In this document: positions 35,620-43,451 of the stretch, one piece after another
Position numbering within the stretch: position 1 is the first letter of the stretch
How the letters are laid out: every line of letters starts with the position of its first letter
DNA from: CAJCIS01 sp965276755
GTDB lineage: Bacteria; Pseudomonadota; Alphaproteobacteria; Acetobacterales; Acetobacteraceae
DNA length: 64,000 nucleotides
Assembly: GCA_965276755.1 (NCBI GenBank)
Contig: OZ255625.1
Span: 1,488,001 to 1,552,000 of the forward strand
Reading direction: 5' to 3'
Made by a program: the position numbers and the translations under genes
Notes under the pieces: generated by a model
Databases searched by the model: none
The model's input: the letters and a program-made list of their open reading frames with translations, nothing else
Told to the model about the DNA's origin: nothing

Positions 35620-36345
35620 CTAGCCGAACGCGCTCTTCGCACAGGCCAGCCCCGTGATGATCGAGTCGATCACGGACTCGATCAACGCGTCGCGCGCGCT
35701 CTGAACGTGATCGGTCAGGTTCACGAGCGCCGAGGTCAGCCCGTGCATGCACACCCAGATCGTCTCGGCAATCACTACGGTATCGCCGCCGCGGAAGATG
35801 CCCTCAGCCACCAGCGTCCCGACCGATTGCTCGAGCACGGCAAAGGACATGTTGGCGACATCGCTCTCCGGGCAGGCCAGTGCTTCGTTGCGCGCACCCC
35901 GGCTTTCGAAGGTCAGCCGGTACTCGTCGTAACGCGACACGCCGAAGTTTACGTATTCCCGCAAACCGGCGCGCAGGCGGGCGAGCGAGGGTGCTTCATT
36001 GCCTTGCGACTTGGTCAGCACCACCAGTAATTCGGAGAAGTAGTCATCGGCAATCGCCTGAAGGATCGCCTCCTTGTCGGCGAAATGCAGGTAAAGCGCG
36101 GTGGGCGAAACACCGACCTCGGCGGCGATGCGCCGCATCGTCGCGTTGGCAAACCCTTCCTCGATGAACAGCCGCTTGGCCGCATCCAGGATTTCGCCCC
36201 GGCGAGAGGCGCCCTGACCGCGCGGCTTGCGCACCATGGGGCCGCGCGGGGGCTTGCCTGTACCAAGCGGCTTGGCTTCACTCTCCCCCAGGTTGGCCCC
36301 CAGGCCGGGCTTCGCCGCGAATGACGTTTCACTCATCTGATCCAT
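35620..36345 (-). CDS. TetR/AcrR family transcriptional regulator
   Basis: 241 residues. A disordered N-terminus of ~45 residues precedes the HTH: RRGEILDAAKRLFIEEGFAN, then ATMRRIAAEVGVSPTALYLH (recognition helix) and FADKEAILQAI. The C-terminal ligand domain is TetR_C-like (a WHG-type family). ATG 36345 is preferred over TTG-type starts further up. Only 20 bp separate it from the divergent S9 peptidase gene, so the promoters must overlap the reading frames and it probably regulates that gene and itself. Confidence 0.88.
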   Translation of the reverse strand: MDQMSETSFAAKPGLGANLGESEAKPLGTGKPPRGPMVRKPRGQGASRRGEILDAAKRLFIEEGFANATMRRIAAEVGVSPTALYLHFADKEAILQAIADDYFSELLVVLTKSQGNEAPSLARLRAGLREYVNFGVSRYDEYRLTFESRGARNEALACPESDVANMSFAVLEQSVGTLVAEGIFRGGDTVVIAETIWVCMHGLTSALVNLTDHVQSARDALIESVIDSIITGLACAKSAFG

Positions 36346-36365
36346 AGGGCATCTCTGTTCACCCA

Positions 36366-38561
36366 ATGACACTAAAATCAACCAGTAACCTTGTGGTTGC
36401 CTTCAGCTTGGCAGCCAGCCTCACGCCGGCTGCGGCGGCGGAGTCGTGTTTCCAGGCATTGGCGGCCACGCGCAGCTATTCGCTGGGCAGGCCGCAGGCG
36501 GCGATCCCGACTCAGGATGGCCATGCGATCCTCTATCTGCGCAGTGGCCCGCGCGACACGCATCTGGGCCTTTACGCCTACGACCTCACCACCAAGACCG
36601 AACGCGCACTCGCCGCGCCGGCGACCGCGCCCGAACACCTCAGCGTCCAGGAAAAAGCCAGGCGCGAGCGCGCCCGCATGACGCTGACCGGCATTACCGA
36701 CTTCCAGCCCAGCCGCGATGGCCGCACGATCCTGGTGGCGCAAGCAGATCACCTCTCCACGATCGCCTGGCCTTCCGGCGAGACCAAACCGGTTCCGGGC
36801 ACAGGCTGGATTGCGCCCCGCCTCTCGCCGGACGGCTCGATGCTTGCCGCCGTGCGCGACAACGATCTGCATGTCATCGATCTGGCCAACGGCCACGACA
36901 GCCCGCTCACCACCGGCGGCACGGAGACCCACACCCACGGCCTGGCCGAATTTGCCGCTGCCGAGGAGCTCGACCGCAGCGAGGGCGCCTGGTGGTCGCC
37001 CGACGGCACCCAGCTCGTCTATGAGGACGCGGACAGCACGGGCGTGGAGCGCCACTTCATCGCCGACCCCGAGCACCCATCCAGCCAGCCCGTGGAGTTC
37101 CGCTACCCGCGGGCGGGCACGGCCAACGCGAAGATCAGGCTCGGCATCATCGGCCGCGCCGGCGGGCAGACCGTCTGGATCGACTGGAACCACGACATCT
37201 ATCCCTATCTGGCGCGCGTGGTCTGGCAAAAGGGCGGCAAGCTCAGCCTGGTGCTGCTGACGCGCGCGCAGACCAAGGAGGTCGTGCTGGCGGTCGATCC
37301 CGCCACCGGCAAGACCCAGGAATTGCTGAACGAGACGGACGCCGCCTGGCTGAACCTCGATCCGCAGCACGGCCTTGGCCTGCGCGCCGCCCGCACGCTG
37401 CCCTACTGGCTGGCGGACGGATCGGGCTTCCTATGGGCCGCCGAGCGTGCCGGCACCTGGCAGCTCGAGCTGCGCCACGCCGATGGCTCGCTCGATCACG
37501 CGATCACCCCGCGCGGGCTGCCGTTCGACGGGCTGAACGATGTGGATGAGGCGACCGCAAGCGTGGTGCTGACCGCCAGCCCCGACCGGCTGGGGACCGC
37601 CATCTTCCGCGTCGGGCTGCATGGCGGCGATCCCGCGCCGCTCGCCGACGCCCCCGGCCTGCACGACGCCGCCTTTGCCGAGGACCAGCACGCCGTCTTT
37701 ACCGACCGGGTCTCCGGCGCCGATGGCACGACCGAGGCTTTCGTGCGTGACGCGGCCGGCAAGACGCTGGCGAGCGTGCCCAGCCACGCGGAGGCCATGC
37801 CCAAAATCCCAGGCGTGCAGTTTTTGCGCGTGGGGCCGATGGACATGGATGCCGCAGTGATCCGCCCCGCCGATTTCGACGCTGGCGCGCATTATCCCGT
37901 TGTGCTGTCCGTTTACGCCGGCCCTACGGTCAAGGTGGTTATGCGCGCGCCGCGTGCGTATGCGGAAGATCAATGCCTGGCCAATGAAGGGTTCATTGTC
38001 GTCTCCGTCGACGGCCGCGGCACGCCCGGCCGCGGGCGCGACTGGGAACGCGCGACGAAGAACAATCTGATCGACCTGCCGCTTGAAGACCAGGTCGCGG
38101 GCGTGCAGGCACTGGGCCGCATTGTGCCGCAGATGGACATGGCGCATGTGGGCGTGGAGGGCTGGTCCTTTGGCGGCTATTTCACCGCCATGGCCACGAT
38201 CCGCCGGCCGGATGTCTTTGCCGCGGGCGTCGCCGGTGCGCCGGTGGTGGACTTTGCCGATTACGACACGGCCTATACCGAGCGCTATCTGGGCACACCC
38301 GATTGGGACACGGACGGCTATCGCGCGAGCAACGTGCTGACCTATGCGTCCAATCTGCAGCGTCCGCTGCTGATCATGCACGGCCTGACGGACGACAACG
38401 TGTATTTCCAGAACACGGTGAAATTAACACAGGCGCTGATTGCCGCCGGCAAGCCGTATGATTTACTTTTGTTGCCCGGCACGCATCTGTTGCCGGACCC
38501 GGTGTTGCGCGCGCGCGTGGATGAGAGCCGGGCACGTTTTCTCAAGGCGCATTTGAAGTGA
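36366..38561 (+). CDS. S9 family dipeptidyl-peptidase IV-like exported peptidase
   Basis: 731 residues. A signal peptide (ending AAAAES near residue 27) is followed by an eight-bladed propeller domain (DPPIV N-terminal type, residues ~60-480; FAAAEELDRSEGAWWSPDGT is the family's Glu-Glu substrate anchor EE..R..G.WWSPDG). The C-terminal alpha/beta-hydrolase has Ser in GVEGWSFGGYF (~601), Asp in HGLTDDNVYF (~671) and His in LLPGTHLLPD (~705). It releases X-Pro or similar dipeptides in the periplasm. Divergent from a TetR regulator. Ends at a family A repeat. Confidence 0.93.
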   Translation: MTLKSTSNLVVAFSLAASLTPAAAAESCFQALAATRSYSLGRPQAAIPTQDGHAILYLRSGPRDTHLGLYAYDLTTKTERALAAPATAPEHLSVQEKARRERARMTLTGITDFQPSRDGRTILVAQADHLSTIAWPSGETKPVPGTGWIAPRLSPDGSMLAAVRDNDLHVIDLANGHDSPLTTGGTETHTHGLAEFAAAEELDRSEGAWWSPDGTQLVYEDADSTGVERHFIADPEHPSSQPVEFRYPRAGTANAKIRLGIIGRAGGQTVWIDWNHDIYPYLARVVWQKGGKLSLVLLTRAQTKEVVLAVDPATGKTQELLNETDAAWLNLDPQHGLGLRAARTLPYWLADGSGFLWAAERAGTWQLELRHADGSLDHAITPRGLPFDGLNDVDEATASVVLTASPDRLGTAIFRVGLHGGDPAPLADAPGLHDAAFAEDQHAVFTDRVSGADGTTEAFVRDAAGKTLASVPSHAEAMPKIPGVQFLRVGPMDMDAAVIRPADFDAGAHYPVVLSVYAGPTVKVVMRAPRAYAEDQCLANEGFIVVSVDGRGTPGRGRDWERATKNNLIDLPLEDQVAGVQALGRIVPQMDMAHVGVEGWSFGGYFTAMATIRRPDVFAAGVAGAPVVDFADYDTAYTERYLGTPDWDTDGYRASNVLTYASNLQRPLLIMHGLTDDNVYFQNTVKLTQALIAAGKPYDLLLLPGTHLLPDPVLRARVDESRARFLKAHLK

Positions 38562-38563
38562 CA

Positions 38564-38606
38564 GAATTGGGGGAGATGTGCCATCCTCCCAAACCCCCCG
38601 TCGACA
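38564..38606. repeat. Family A dyad repeat, single unit (A9)
   Basis: attgggggagatgtgccatc then ctcccaaaccccccgtcg, immediately after the S9 peptidase stop. Confidence 0.85.
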
Positions 38607-38915
38607 AGACCGGCTCGGTTCCCCTAGCACTTTATGCAGCCACTTATGTCTGATGTCTGACTTGCGCCCATGGCCGTCATCACTTGGCGCCGAATATCCG
38701 CAATAGCAGACATCCAGCCTGTTGCATAAGTTAAGACTTACGCAACGAAGTAAAACGGACGTTATGCCACTCAGCGTGAGTCAGGGCGGCACGGGTGGCC
38801 GAAGGAGAGTCGTTGAAGCCGTAGGTTCTCACCCCTATCCTCCCGGCATGACATACAAGACCCCCGGCGTCGCAGCCCACTGGATCGACGCCCCCGGCCA
38901 GATGGACCGGCCGCG
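38607..38915. other. Intergenic region upstream of the DarT1 operon, with an imperfect palindrome
   Basis: AT-richer sequence opening the island. At 38721-38746 the inverted repeat gttgcataagt / acttacgcaac could be a terminator-like hairpin or recombination relic. A 23-codon frame from 38848 (MTYKTPGVAAHWIDAPGQMD) ends in TGA overlapping the DarT1 start codon (ATGA), which would allow translational coupling. Not annotated as a gene. Confidence 0.4.
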
Positions 38916-39437
38916 ATGAGCGGCACTTGGTCTCTGCAGTCAATCCCGACTCTCTATCACTTCACAGATTGGGCAAATCTTGCCTCAATTCGGAAGCATG
39001 GCGGCCTATGGCCGCTCGCAGCCCTAAGACGTAGCAGCGTCTTGATACCGGCGGCCGGGGGTAATCCGTTGAGCCACTCACTCGACCAGCATCTTGGCAT
39101 GGACGAGTATGTGCATCTTTGCATGCGGCCGAGTCACCCTATGGCTTATGTTGCACAGAGCGAAGGACGGATCACAAATTGCATATTTTTGGAAATTCAC
39201 CCTCACATCATGACCTTTTCAAATGTTATGTTCACAAGTGAGGTTGCAAACAAGACTGGCGTCGAGCGGCATACAATCGCCGCCGCCGAGCAGATGATTG
39301 ATTACGAGGTGCTCTATACCCGGACCGATTGGCACGATCCGGCGATTATGGAACGGCTACGGCGAGCGGAGAAATGCGAGGTTCTTATCCCGCATCAAAT
39401 CCCGCTCAACTACATAAGGAATCTGCCAAATGGCTGA
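38916..39437 (+). CDS. darT: DarT1-type ADP-ribosyltransferase toxin
   Basis: 173 residues. DarT family enzymes attach ADP-ribose from NAD+ to bases in single-stranded DNA and arrest replication. Family hallmarks are visible. NAD-binding His is at H15 in LYHFTDWANLASIRKHGG, the central CMRPSHPMAYVA corresponds to the family's NPRNPMLY stretch, and the catalytic Glu is at about E155 in KCEVLIPHQIPLNYI. It overlaps the downstream NADAR gene by 8 bp, as expected for toxin followed by antitoxin. AT-richer than the chromosome. DarT1 and DarT2 differ in target base; the DarT1 label is inferred from the partner type. Confidence 0.85.
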   Translation: MSGTWSLQSIPTLYHFTDWANLASIRKHGGLWPLAALRRSSVLIPAAGGNPLSHSLDQHLGMDEYVHLCMRPSHPMAYVAQSEGRITNCIFLEIHPHIMTFSNVMFTSEVANKTGVERHTIAAAEQMIDYEVLYTRTDWHDPAIMERLRRAEKCEVLIPHQIPLNYIRNLPNG

Positions 39438-40572
39438 ACGTCCCGTGTTTATCCCCGCACCTGATGCCCCCGGCCTTGTCAGGGAAAAAAGCCTTACCAT
39501 CACATGGGCGGGCGGGTTCGCGGCCGTTCAAAAGAAAAAGAATGTTAAAGCACTACACAGCGCGGCGGCCGCTATCGGAATTGGCCCAATTTTAGAGGCA
39601 TCCACGAAATCAGAACGAAAGCTTGGGCAACACCTGAGCGCGTTTCATCTTAAAGTGAAACTTTCCGACACCGAGTTGCCCCTAGAGTGTGCTTATCAAG
39701 GAAGCAAGGTCTTTGAAAAGGGCGGGCCATATACCGACCTGTATACGACGGATGCGCGATCCGCGAAGCGTGATCCTCGGTTGCACGAGTCAGGTAAGCT
39801 TATTGCCTTTGAATTTGAGGGGCATAAATTTCCGCTTGAGCCAAAAACGGTTTTCTATGACTGGCTGTATATCAATGCCATTTTTCCGCATCGCGATTGG
39901 CTCGACTGCCTAGCTCCTTTTGCCGGGTTTTCTGATATAGAATTTAATCCACAAAAATCGATAAATTGCCAGGCGCGTTCAATCGCTCTGTTCGTGTCCT
40001 TAAAAAAGACAAGGCTTTTGGATGAAGCGGTAAGCTCTCCCGAGTCGTTCATAAGAATCATGTCGCGGTATGTGATGCGGGGCGTGGACCCTGCGGCGAT
40101 AAGTCCGGTAGCTTCGGCGCTGGCGGACACGGCGGCAAAAAAAGCACCGGCAACCGGCGTGCACCCGGTGGCACCGATAGAGGCTGCGACAGAGGTTCCA
40201 ACGGTGCCGGTTGCGGCAGCCCAGGAGCCGCAGCGGGCGGAAGCGAAAGCGTCGCGCGCGTCGAAAATAGCGGCCGAAGCTCAACCCCAGGCCGAGCCGA
40301 AGCAGGAAGGGATCAGCGAGCCGTCAGAGCCGCATACTGAGCAGGCGGCAATTGAAGCCGAACCAGGACCGTTTGCAGCGGCCGAGGCTGCCCGCGCACC
40401 AGTTGCCCCGGTGCCGCTGGCGGGGGAGAGGCCTACCATGCCGGACCTGTTCCCACTTGATAAGCCGACGAGGAAGCCGAAGCCGTCGAACCGCGCGTCG
40501 CCCCGCACTAAGGCAAAACCAAACAGGCATCGCGGCAAGCAGCCTCTCGACGGCGGTGTGGGGTCTGTCTGA
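39430..40572 (+). CDS. DarT1-associated NADAR antitoxin with long C-terminal tail
   Basis: 380 residues. The N-terminal ~225 residues fit the DarT1-associated NADAR antitoxin family: RPVFIPAPDAPGLVREKSLT, WAGGFAAVQKKKNVKALH, LECAYQGSKVFEKGGPYTDL, DPRLHESGKLIAFEFEG, and FNPQKSINCQARSIALFVSL. NADAR proteins hydrolyse ADP-ribose off modified guanine bases and so reverse toxin damage. The remaining ~150 residues are low-complexity Ala/Pro/Glu with a basic end (PTRKPKPSNRASPRTKAKPN), not a usual part of the family. Translation is coupled to darT. Family naming is from memory of conserved blocks. Confidence 0.82.
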   Translation: MAERPVFIPAPDAPGLVREKSLTITWAGGFAAVQKKKNVKALHSAAAAIGIGPILEASTKSERKLGQHLSAFHLKVKLSDTELPLECAYQGSKVFEKGGPYTDLYTTDARSAKRDPRLHESGKLIAFEFEGHKFPLEPKTVFYDWLYINAIFPHRDWLDCLAPFAGFSDIEFNPQKSINCQARSIALFVSLKKTRLLDEAVSSPESFIRIMSRYVMRGVDPAAISPVASALADTAAKKAPATGVHPVAPIEAATEVPTVPVAAAQEPQRAEAKASRASKIAAEAQPQAEPKQEGISEPSEPHTEQAAIEAEPGPFAAAEAARAPVAPVPLAGERPTMPDLFPLDKPTRKPKPSNRASPRTKAKPNRHRGKQPLDGGVGSV

Positions 40573-40660
40573 CGCGGGCAGGGTTGAACTATACGGTATT
40601 GGTGCCTAACTAGTTTAGAACATGGCCCGTAATCCATATGGGCGTGGCGGAGACTTTCTC

Positions 40661-40888
40661 ATGAGCGACGCTAAATCAGTTCGTAGGTATTTGAAAACAT
40701 TAGAAACAAAATCTTCATTAGTCGATGAGCTTCGGGTTTTGGCGAAAACCGAAGGGGGACGCATGACGGAGTTTGGCCGCACTGTGCTCGCGGCAGCCAA
40801 GAGCAGCGGCGTGAAGCAGGCTTACGTCGCGAAGCTCTTGCACATCACCCCAGGCGCGGTCTCACAACACTATGGCAAACACGGCTGA
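40661..40888 (+). CDS. Small helix-turn-helix protein, third gene of the DarT1-NADAR cluster
   Basis: 75 residues from ATG 40661, with GGAG 8 nt upstream (an ATG at 40622 is in frame but lacks one). An N-terminal helical part (SDAKSVRRYLKTLETKSSLV) is followed by a homeodomain-like/XRE-like HTH: GVKQAYVAKLLHITPGAVSQ, HYG. Likely DNA-binding autoregulator of the operon, or possibly a replication-related adaptor. Spaced 88 bp from the NADAR stop, so it may have its own promoter. Followed by a clear terminator. Confidence 0.7.
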   Translation: MSDAKSVRRYLKTLETKSSLVDELRVLAKTEGGRMTEFGRTVLAAAKSSGVKQAYVAKLLHITPGAVSQHYGKHG

Positions 40889-40920
40889 TACTCCGCGCGG
40901 TGGAAATCCGGCTGAAAAAA

Positions 40921-40950
40921 GGGGCAACTGATTTGGTTGCCCCTTTTTTC
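40921..40950 (+). terminator. Rho-independent terminator of the DarT1 island operon
   Basis: Perfect 8-bp stem ggggcaac / gttgcccc with a 7-nt loop, preceded by an A-run and followed by ttttttc. Ends the darT-NADAR-HTH transcript. Confidence 0.9.
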
Positions 40951-41228
40951 GTGGCCCGCTCTCTTTGGGATCGATCTGGTGCAGAACTCAAGACTTATGC
41001 AAATGAGCCGCAGCCTGAAACATCATGAGCTTACCCGTTGCAAAAGTCTGCTGCGGAAATCCGCTATCAGGGCGAGTGGCTGCTTCCCGGTGCCGTCCGC
41101 CCGAAAGTCACCGTCCCCTTCCGGCCAATCTCGGCTGCCTTTATTCGCCGCGAGCCGCAAGTGACAGCTTCGCGTCTGAAATCAGAAGACCGCAATCGCA
41201 GCGCTACCTCCCGTACACCGTGCAGCCA
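40951..41228. other. Island right flank, no supported gene
   Basis: About 280 bp of intermediate composition. It contains aagacttatgcaa at 40991-41003, a near-copy of aagacttacgcaa at 38733-38745 on the left side of the island. Weak plus-strand frames here look like degraded sequence. Confidence 0.35.
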
Positions 41229-42083
41229 CTACTCGATGACCCCGCCCACCTTCGCCGGATCGATGCTCCCCCCCGCTCTGCGCACCTGCGCCAGCCGCGC
41301 GCCTTCCTGAGCGAGCGCGTCGAACAACGTATCCGGCCGCGTCGCGCGCAGAGGCGCCGCCGCGGCCTCACCACCCCGCGCAATAAGAATCTCGCGTGTC
41401 CCCGCACGCAAACCCCCCAGCACCTGCCGCGCCACTTCGTCGGGGTCCATGCCGTTGTCGATATTGGTGTCCGACACGCCGCGCACCGCGCCATCGCCCA
41501 GCAGCGCGTTGGTGGCAATCGCCGTGCGCACCGATCCCGGCAGTATGGTTGTCACCCCAACGCCGTACGCCAGTTCGCATTCGGCGCGCAACGCGTCGCA
41601 ATAGCCGACCAGCGCGTGCTTGGCCGCGCAATAACCCGACCGCAGCGGTGATCCCACCTTTCCCGCCACCGAACTGACCGCCGCAATATGGCCCGATCCC
41701 CGCCCGACCATCCGCGGCACCACCAACTGCGTCAGCGCCAGCGGCGCGAAAAAATCGACTTCCATGATGCGGCGATACACCTCCATGCTCGTGTCGATGG
41801 CCAGGCTGCGCTGGCTGATCCCTGCATTGTTGACCAGCAGGTCTATGCCGCCGTGCCAGTCCCATGCGCGCGCGACGATTTCGGGCAATGCGGACATATC
41901 GGTGGTTTCGAACGGCAGGATCAGGTGCTCGCCCGCCAGTGGCGCGGCAATTTCGGCCAGCGCGCCCTCGCGCCGGCCTGAAAGGATCGTTCGCGCGCCG
42001 GCTTGCGCAAACGCGCGGGCGAGTGCCGCCCCGATGCCCGATGAGGCGCCGGTGATCCAGATTGTTCTGCCTGTGAAATCCAT
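41229..42083 (-). CDS. SDR family NAD(P)-dependent oxidoreductase
   Basis: 284 residues, classical short-chain dehydrogenase. Cofactor motif TGASSGIGAALARAF, NNAG in LLVNNAGISQRS, catalytic Ser in AAVSSVAGKVG and the Tyr-x3-Lys in GYCAAKHALVGYCDAL. The C-terminal extension after ~residue 195 resembles the DltE/YciK group. ATG 42083 chosen over TTG 42089. Substrate unknown. First gene right of the DarT island, convergent with it. Confidence 0.9.
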   Translation of the reverse strand: MDFTGRTIWITGASSGIGAALARAFAQAGARTILSGRREGALAEIAAPLAGEHLILPFETTDMSALPEIVARAWDWHGGIDLLVNNAGISQRSLAIDTSMEVYRRIMEVDFFAPLALTQLVVPRMVGRGSGHIAAVSSVAGKVGSPLRSGYCAAKHALVGYCDALRAECELAYGVGVTTILPGSVRTAIATNALLGDGAVRGVSDTNIDNGMDPDEVARQVLGGLRAGTREILIARGGEAAAAPLRATRPDTLFDALAQEGARLAQVRRAGGSIDPAKVGGVIE

Positions 42084-42110
42084 CAACAATCCACTCTTAT
42101 TTTCTAAAAT

Positions 42111-42194
42111 GAAGACGGGGAGTCTGGGGGCTTGGGTGGAATCAGTCAGCGCATGCGTCGACCCGCCCTAGCACTGCTCCCCCAGCCTTTCTTA
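42111..42194. repeat. Family A repeat, palindrome-bearing variant (A10)
   Basis: acggggagtctgggggcttg, then a diverged palindrome gtcagcgcatgcgtcgac, then gctcccccagcctttctt. Located between an SDR start and the next gene's stop. Confidence 0.8.
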
Positions 42195-42908
42195 CGTCTC
42201 GCCGAGCCGGCCAACAAGCGATGAAGCCGTCAACACGCGATACGTCACAACCGGGACGGTAACGCCAAATATCCCCGCCCCTGTCGTCACCAGCACGTTG
42301 ATCGCCGCCGCCCAGATGCCGCCGATCTCCTCCTGCGCAATATGCGTGCACGCCGCTCCCACGGCGCCGGCGACGGCCAGGATCACCGCCAAACCAAAGA
42401 GCCGCCATCGCACGCCGCGGGACAAGGCAGCGCTGCGCCTAAGGCTGTCGGTGGGTCCCAATCCCTCCAACACGCAGACGGGTACCACGACGAAATACCA
42501 GGTTGCCACGATCAATCCCGGCACGATGAGCAGGACAAGCCCGAGCACCAGCGCCAGACCGGCCAAACTGCACGCCCCCAGCAAGGGCAAAAACCGCCGC
42601 ACCCCGCATTTGATCGAGGACAAAATGCGTGGCTGTCCACCATTGAGAACATCTTCGGCCACAATCGTCAGCGCGCCGGAGCAGACGATGCCGATGACCA
42701 ACCCGAACAGCGGTGCCGCCAGTGCGCCCCACACCGCCGCGCCGTGCGGCTGTCCCATCTGGCCCTGCAGCACAGTGGGCAAGACCTGCAGCGCGTAAAT
42801 CGGGCCGAACGCGAACATCAGGCGCGGCCAGGCCGACAGGCTCGTCCCCAGAATGCCGTCAATATCCAGCGGGCCGTGCATGTGCGGCGCCGATGAAGTC
42901 GATGCCAT
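42192..42908 (-). CDS. Polytopic membrane protein of unknown function
   Basis: 238 residues with about six hydrophobic segments, including FGLVIGIVCSGALTIVAEDV and LALVLGLVLLIVPGLIVATW. The 'LLIVPGLIVATWYFVVVPVC' region with a following VLEGLGPTDSLRRSAALSRG loop is typical of YciC/DUF7847-type and glycerophosphodiester-phosphodiesterase membrane-domain proteins. The S.xL.xG..W loop is shared among them. ATG 42908 (GGAGG 6 nt upstream) is preferred to ATG 42944. Function unknown. Confidence 0.75.
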   Translation of the reverse strand: MASTSSAPHMHGPLDIDGILGTSLSAWPRLMFAFGPIYALQVLPTVLQGQMGQPHGAAVWGALAAPLFGLVIGIVCSGALTIVAEDVLNGGQPRILSSIKCGVRRFLPLLGACSLAGLALVLGLVLLIVPGLIVATWYFVVVPVCVLEGLGPTDSLRRSAALSRGVRWRLFGLAVILAVAGAVGAACTHIAQEEIGGIWAAAINVLVTTGAGIFGVTVPVVTYRVLTASSLVGRLGET

Positions 42909-43006
42909 TGATCGCCTCCGCCGCGCCAATTCGGGCGCATCCAAACACGCCCGCTCCTTGCCTACAATGTCATCCCGACTTTCGGTTTGAATGGTGAGAA
43001 GCGGAC

Positions 43007-43381
43007 CTAGACAGCGTCCTCTATGTCGAAGCGCGTGACCTTGCCGTCCGTCACGCGAAAGACGTGGACGACCGTTTTGTCGCGCAGGCCGTGCGTCTGA
43101 TGTGCAAGCGGTTTGCCGTCCAGATCGCGCACGGATTGCCGAACCCTCGCCACGATCGCCTCATCCGGCGCTCGATGAAAGCTCAGCGGCTCCACGTGTG
43201 GACTGACGATCGCCCATTGGCCCGTCCAGTACGCGCGCACGGCCTGCCGCCCATGGATGTGTCCGCCCTCCATGCCGTTGGCCCAAGCGACATCTTCGGC
43301 GAGCACGGCCAGCACGCCATCGATGTCGCGCGCATTGAAGCGATCGTAGACACGCTTGAGGAGCGCGATATCATCGTCCAT
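43007..43381 (-). CDS. SnoaL-like/NTF2-family protein
   Basis: 124 residues, single NTF2-like cone-fold domain: DDDIALLKRVYDRFNARDID, GVLAVLAEDVAWANG, HGRQAVRAYWTGQW and KVTRFDIEDAV. Members are ketosteroid-isomerase-like enzymes or binding proteins; no specific substrate can be named. ATG 43381 matches the family start; the frame to 43468 adds unrelated residues and would leave only 17 codons outside the divergent gene. Confidence 0.85.
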   Translation of the reverse strand: MDDDIALLKRVYDRFNARDIDGVLAVLAEDVAWANGMEGGHIHGRQAVRAYWTGQWAIVSPHVEPLSFHRAPDEAIVARVRQSVRDLDGKPLAHQTHGLRDKTVVHVFRVTDGKVTRFDIEDAV

Positions 43382-43451
43382 CAGCCATTTTCCTCGCTTG
43401 GCGCTACCAGGTCGCGTTGACACACGCAGGCGCCAGCCGACACTACGCCCC

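Noticed and set aside
36378..37370. 330-codon minus-strand ORF
   Set aside because: Antisense to the well-supported S9 peptidase.
38721..38746. Insertion-sequence terminal inverted repeat at the DarT1 island edge
   Set aside because: The palindrome gttgcataagt / acttacgcaac is local and has no transposase or matching distant inverted end; only the 13-mer on the other side is similar, and in direct orientation.
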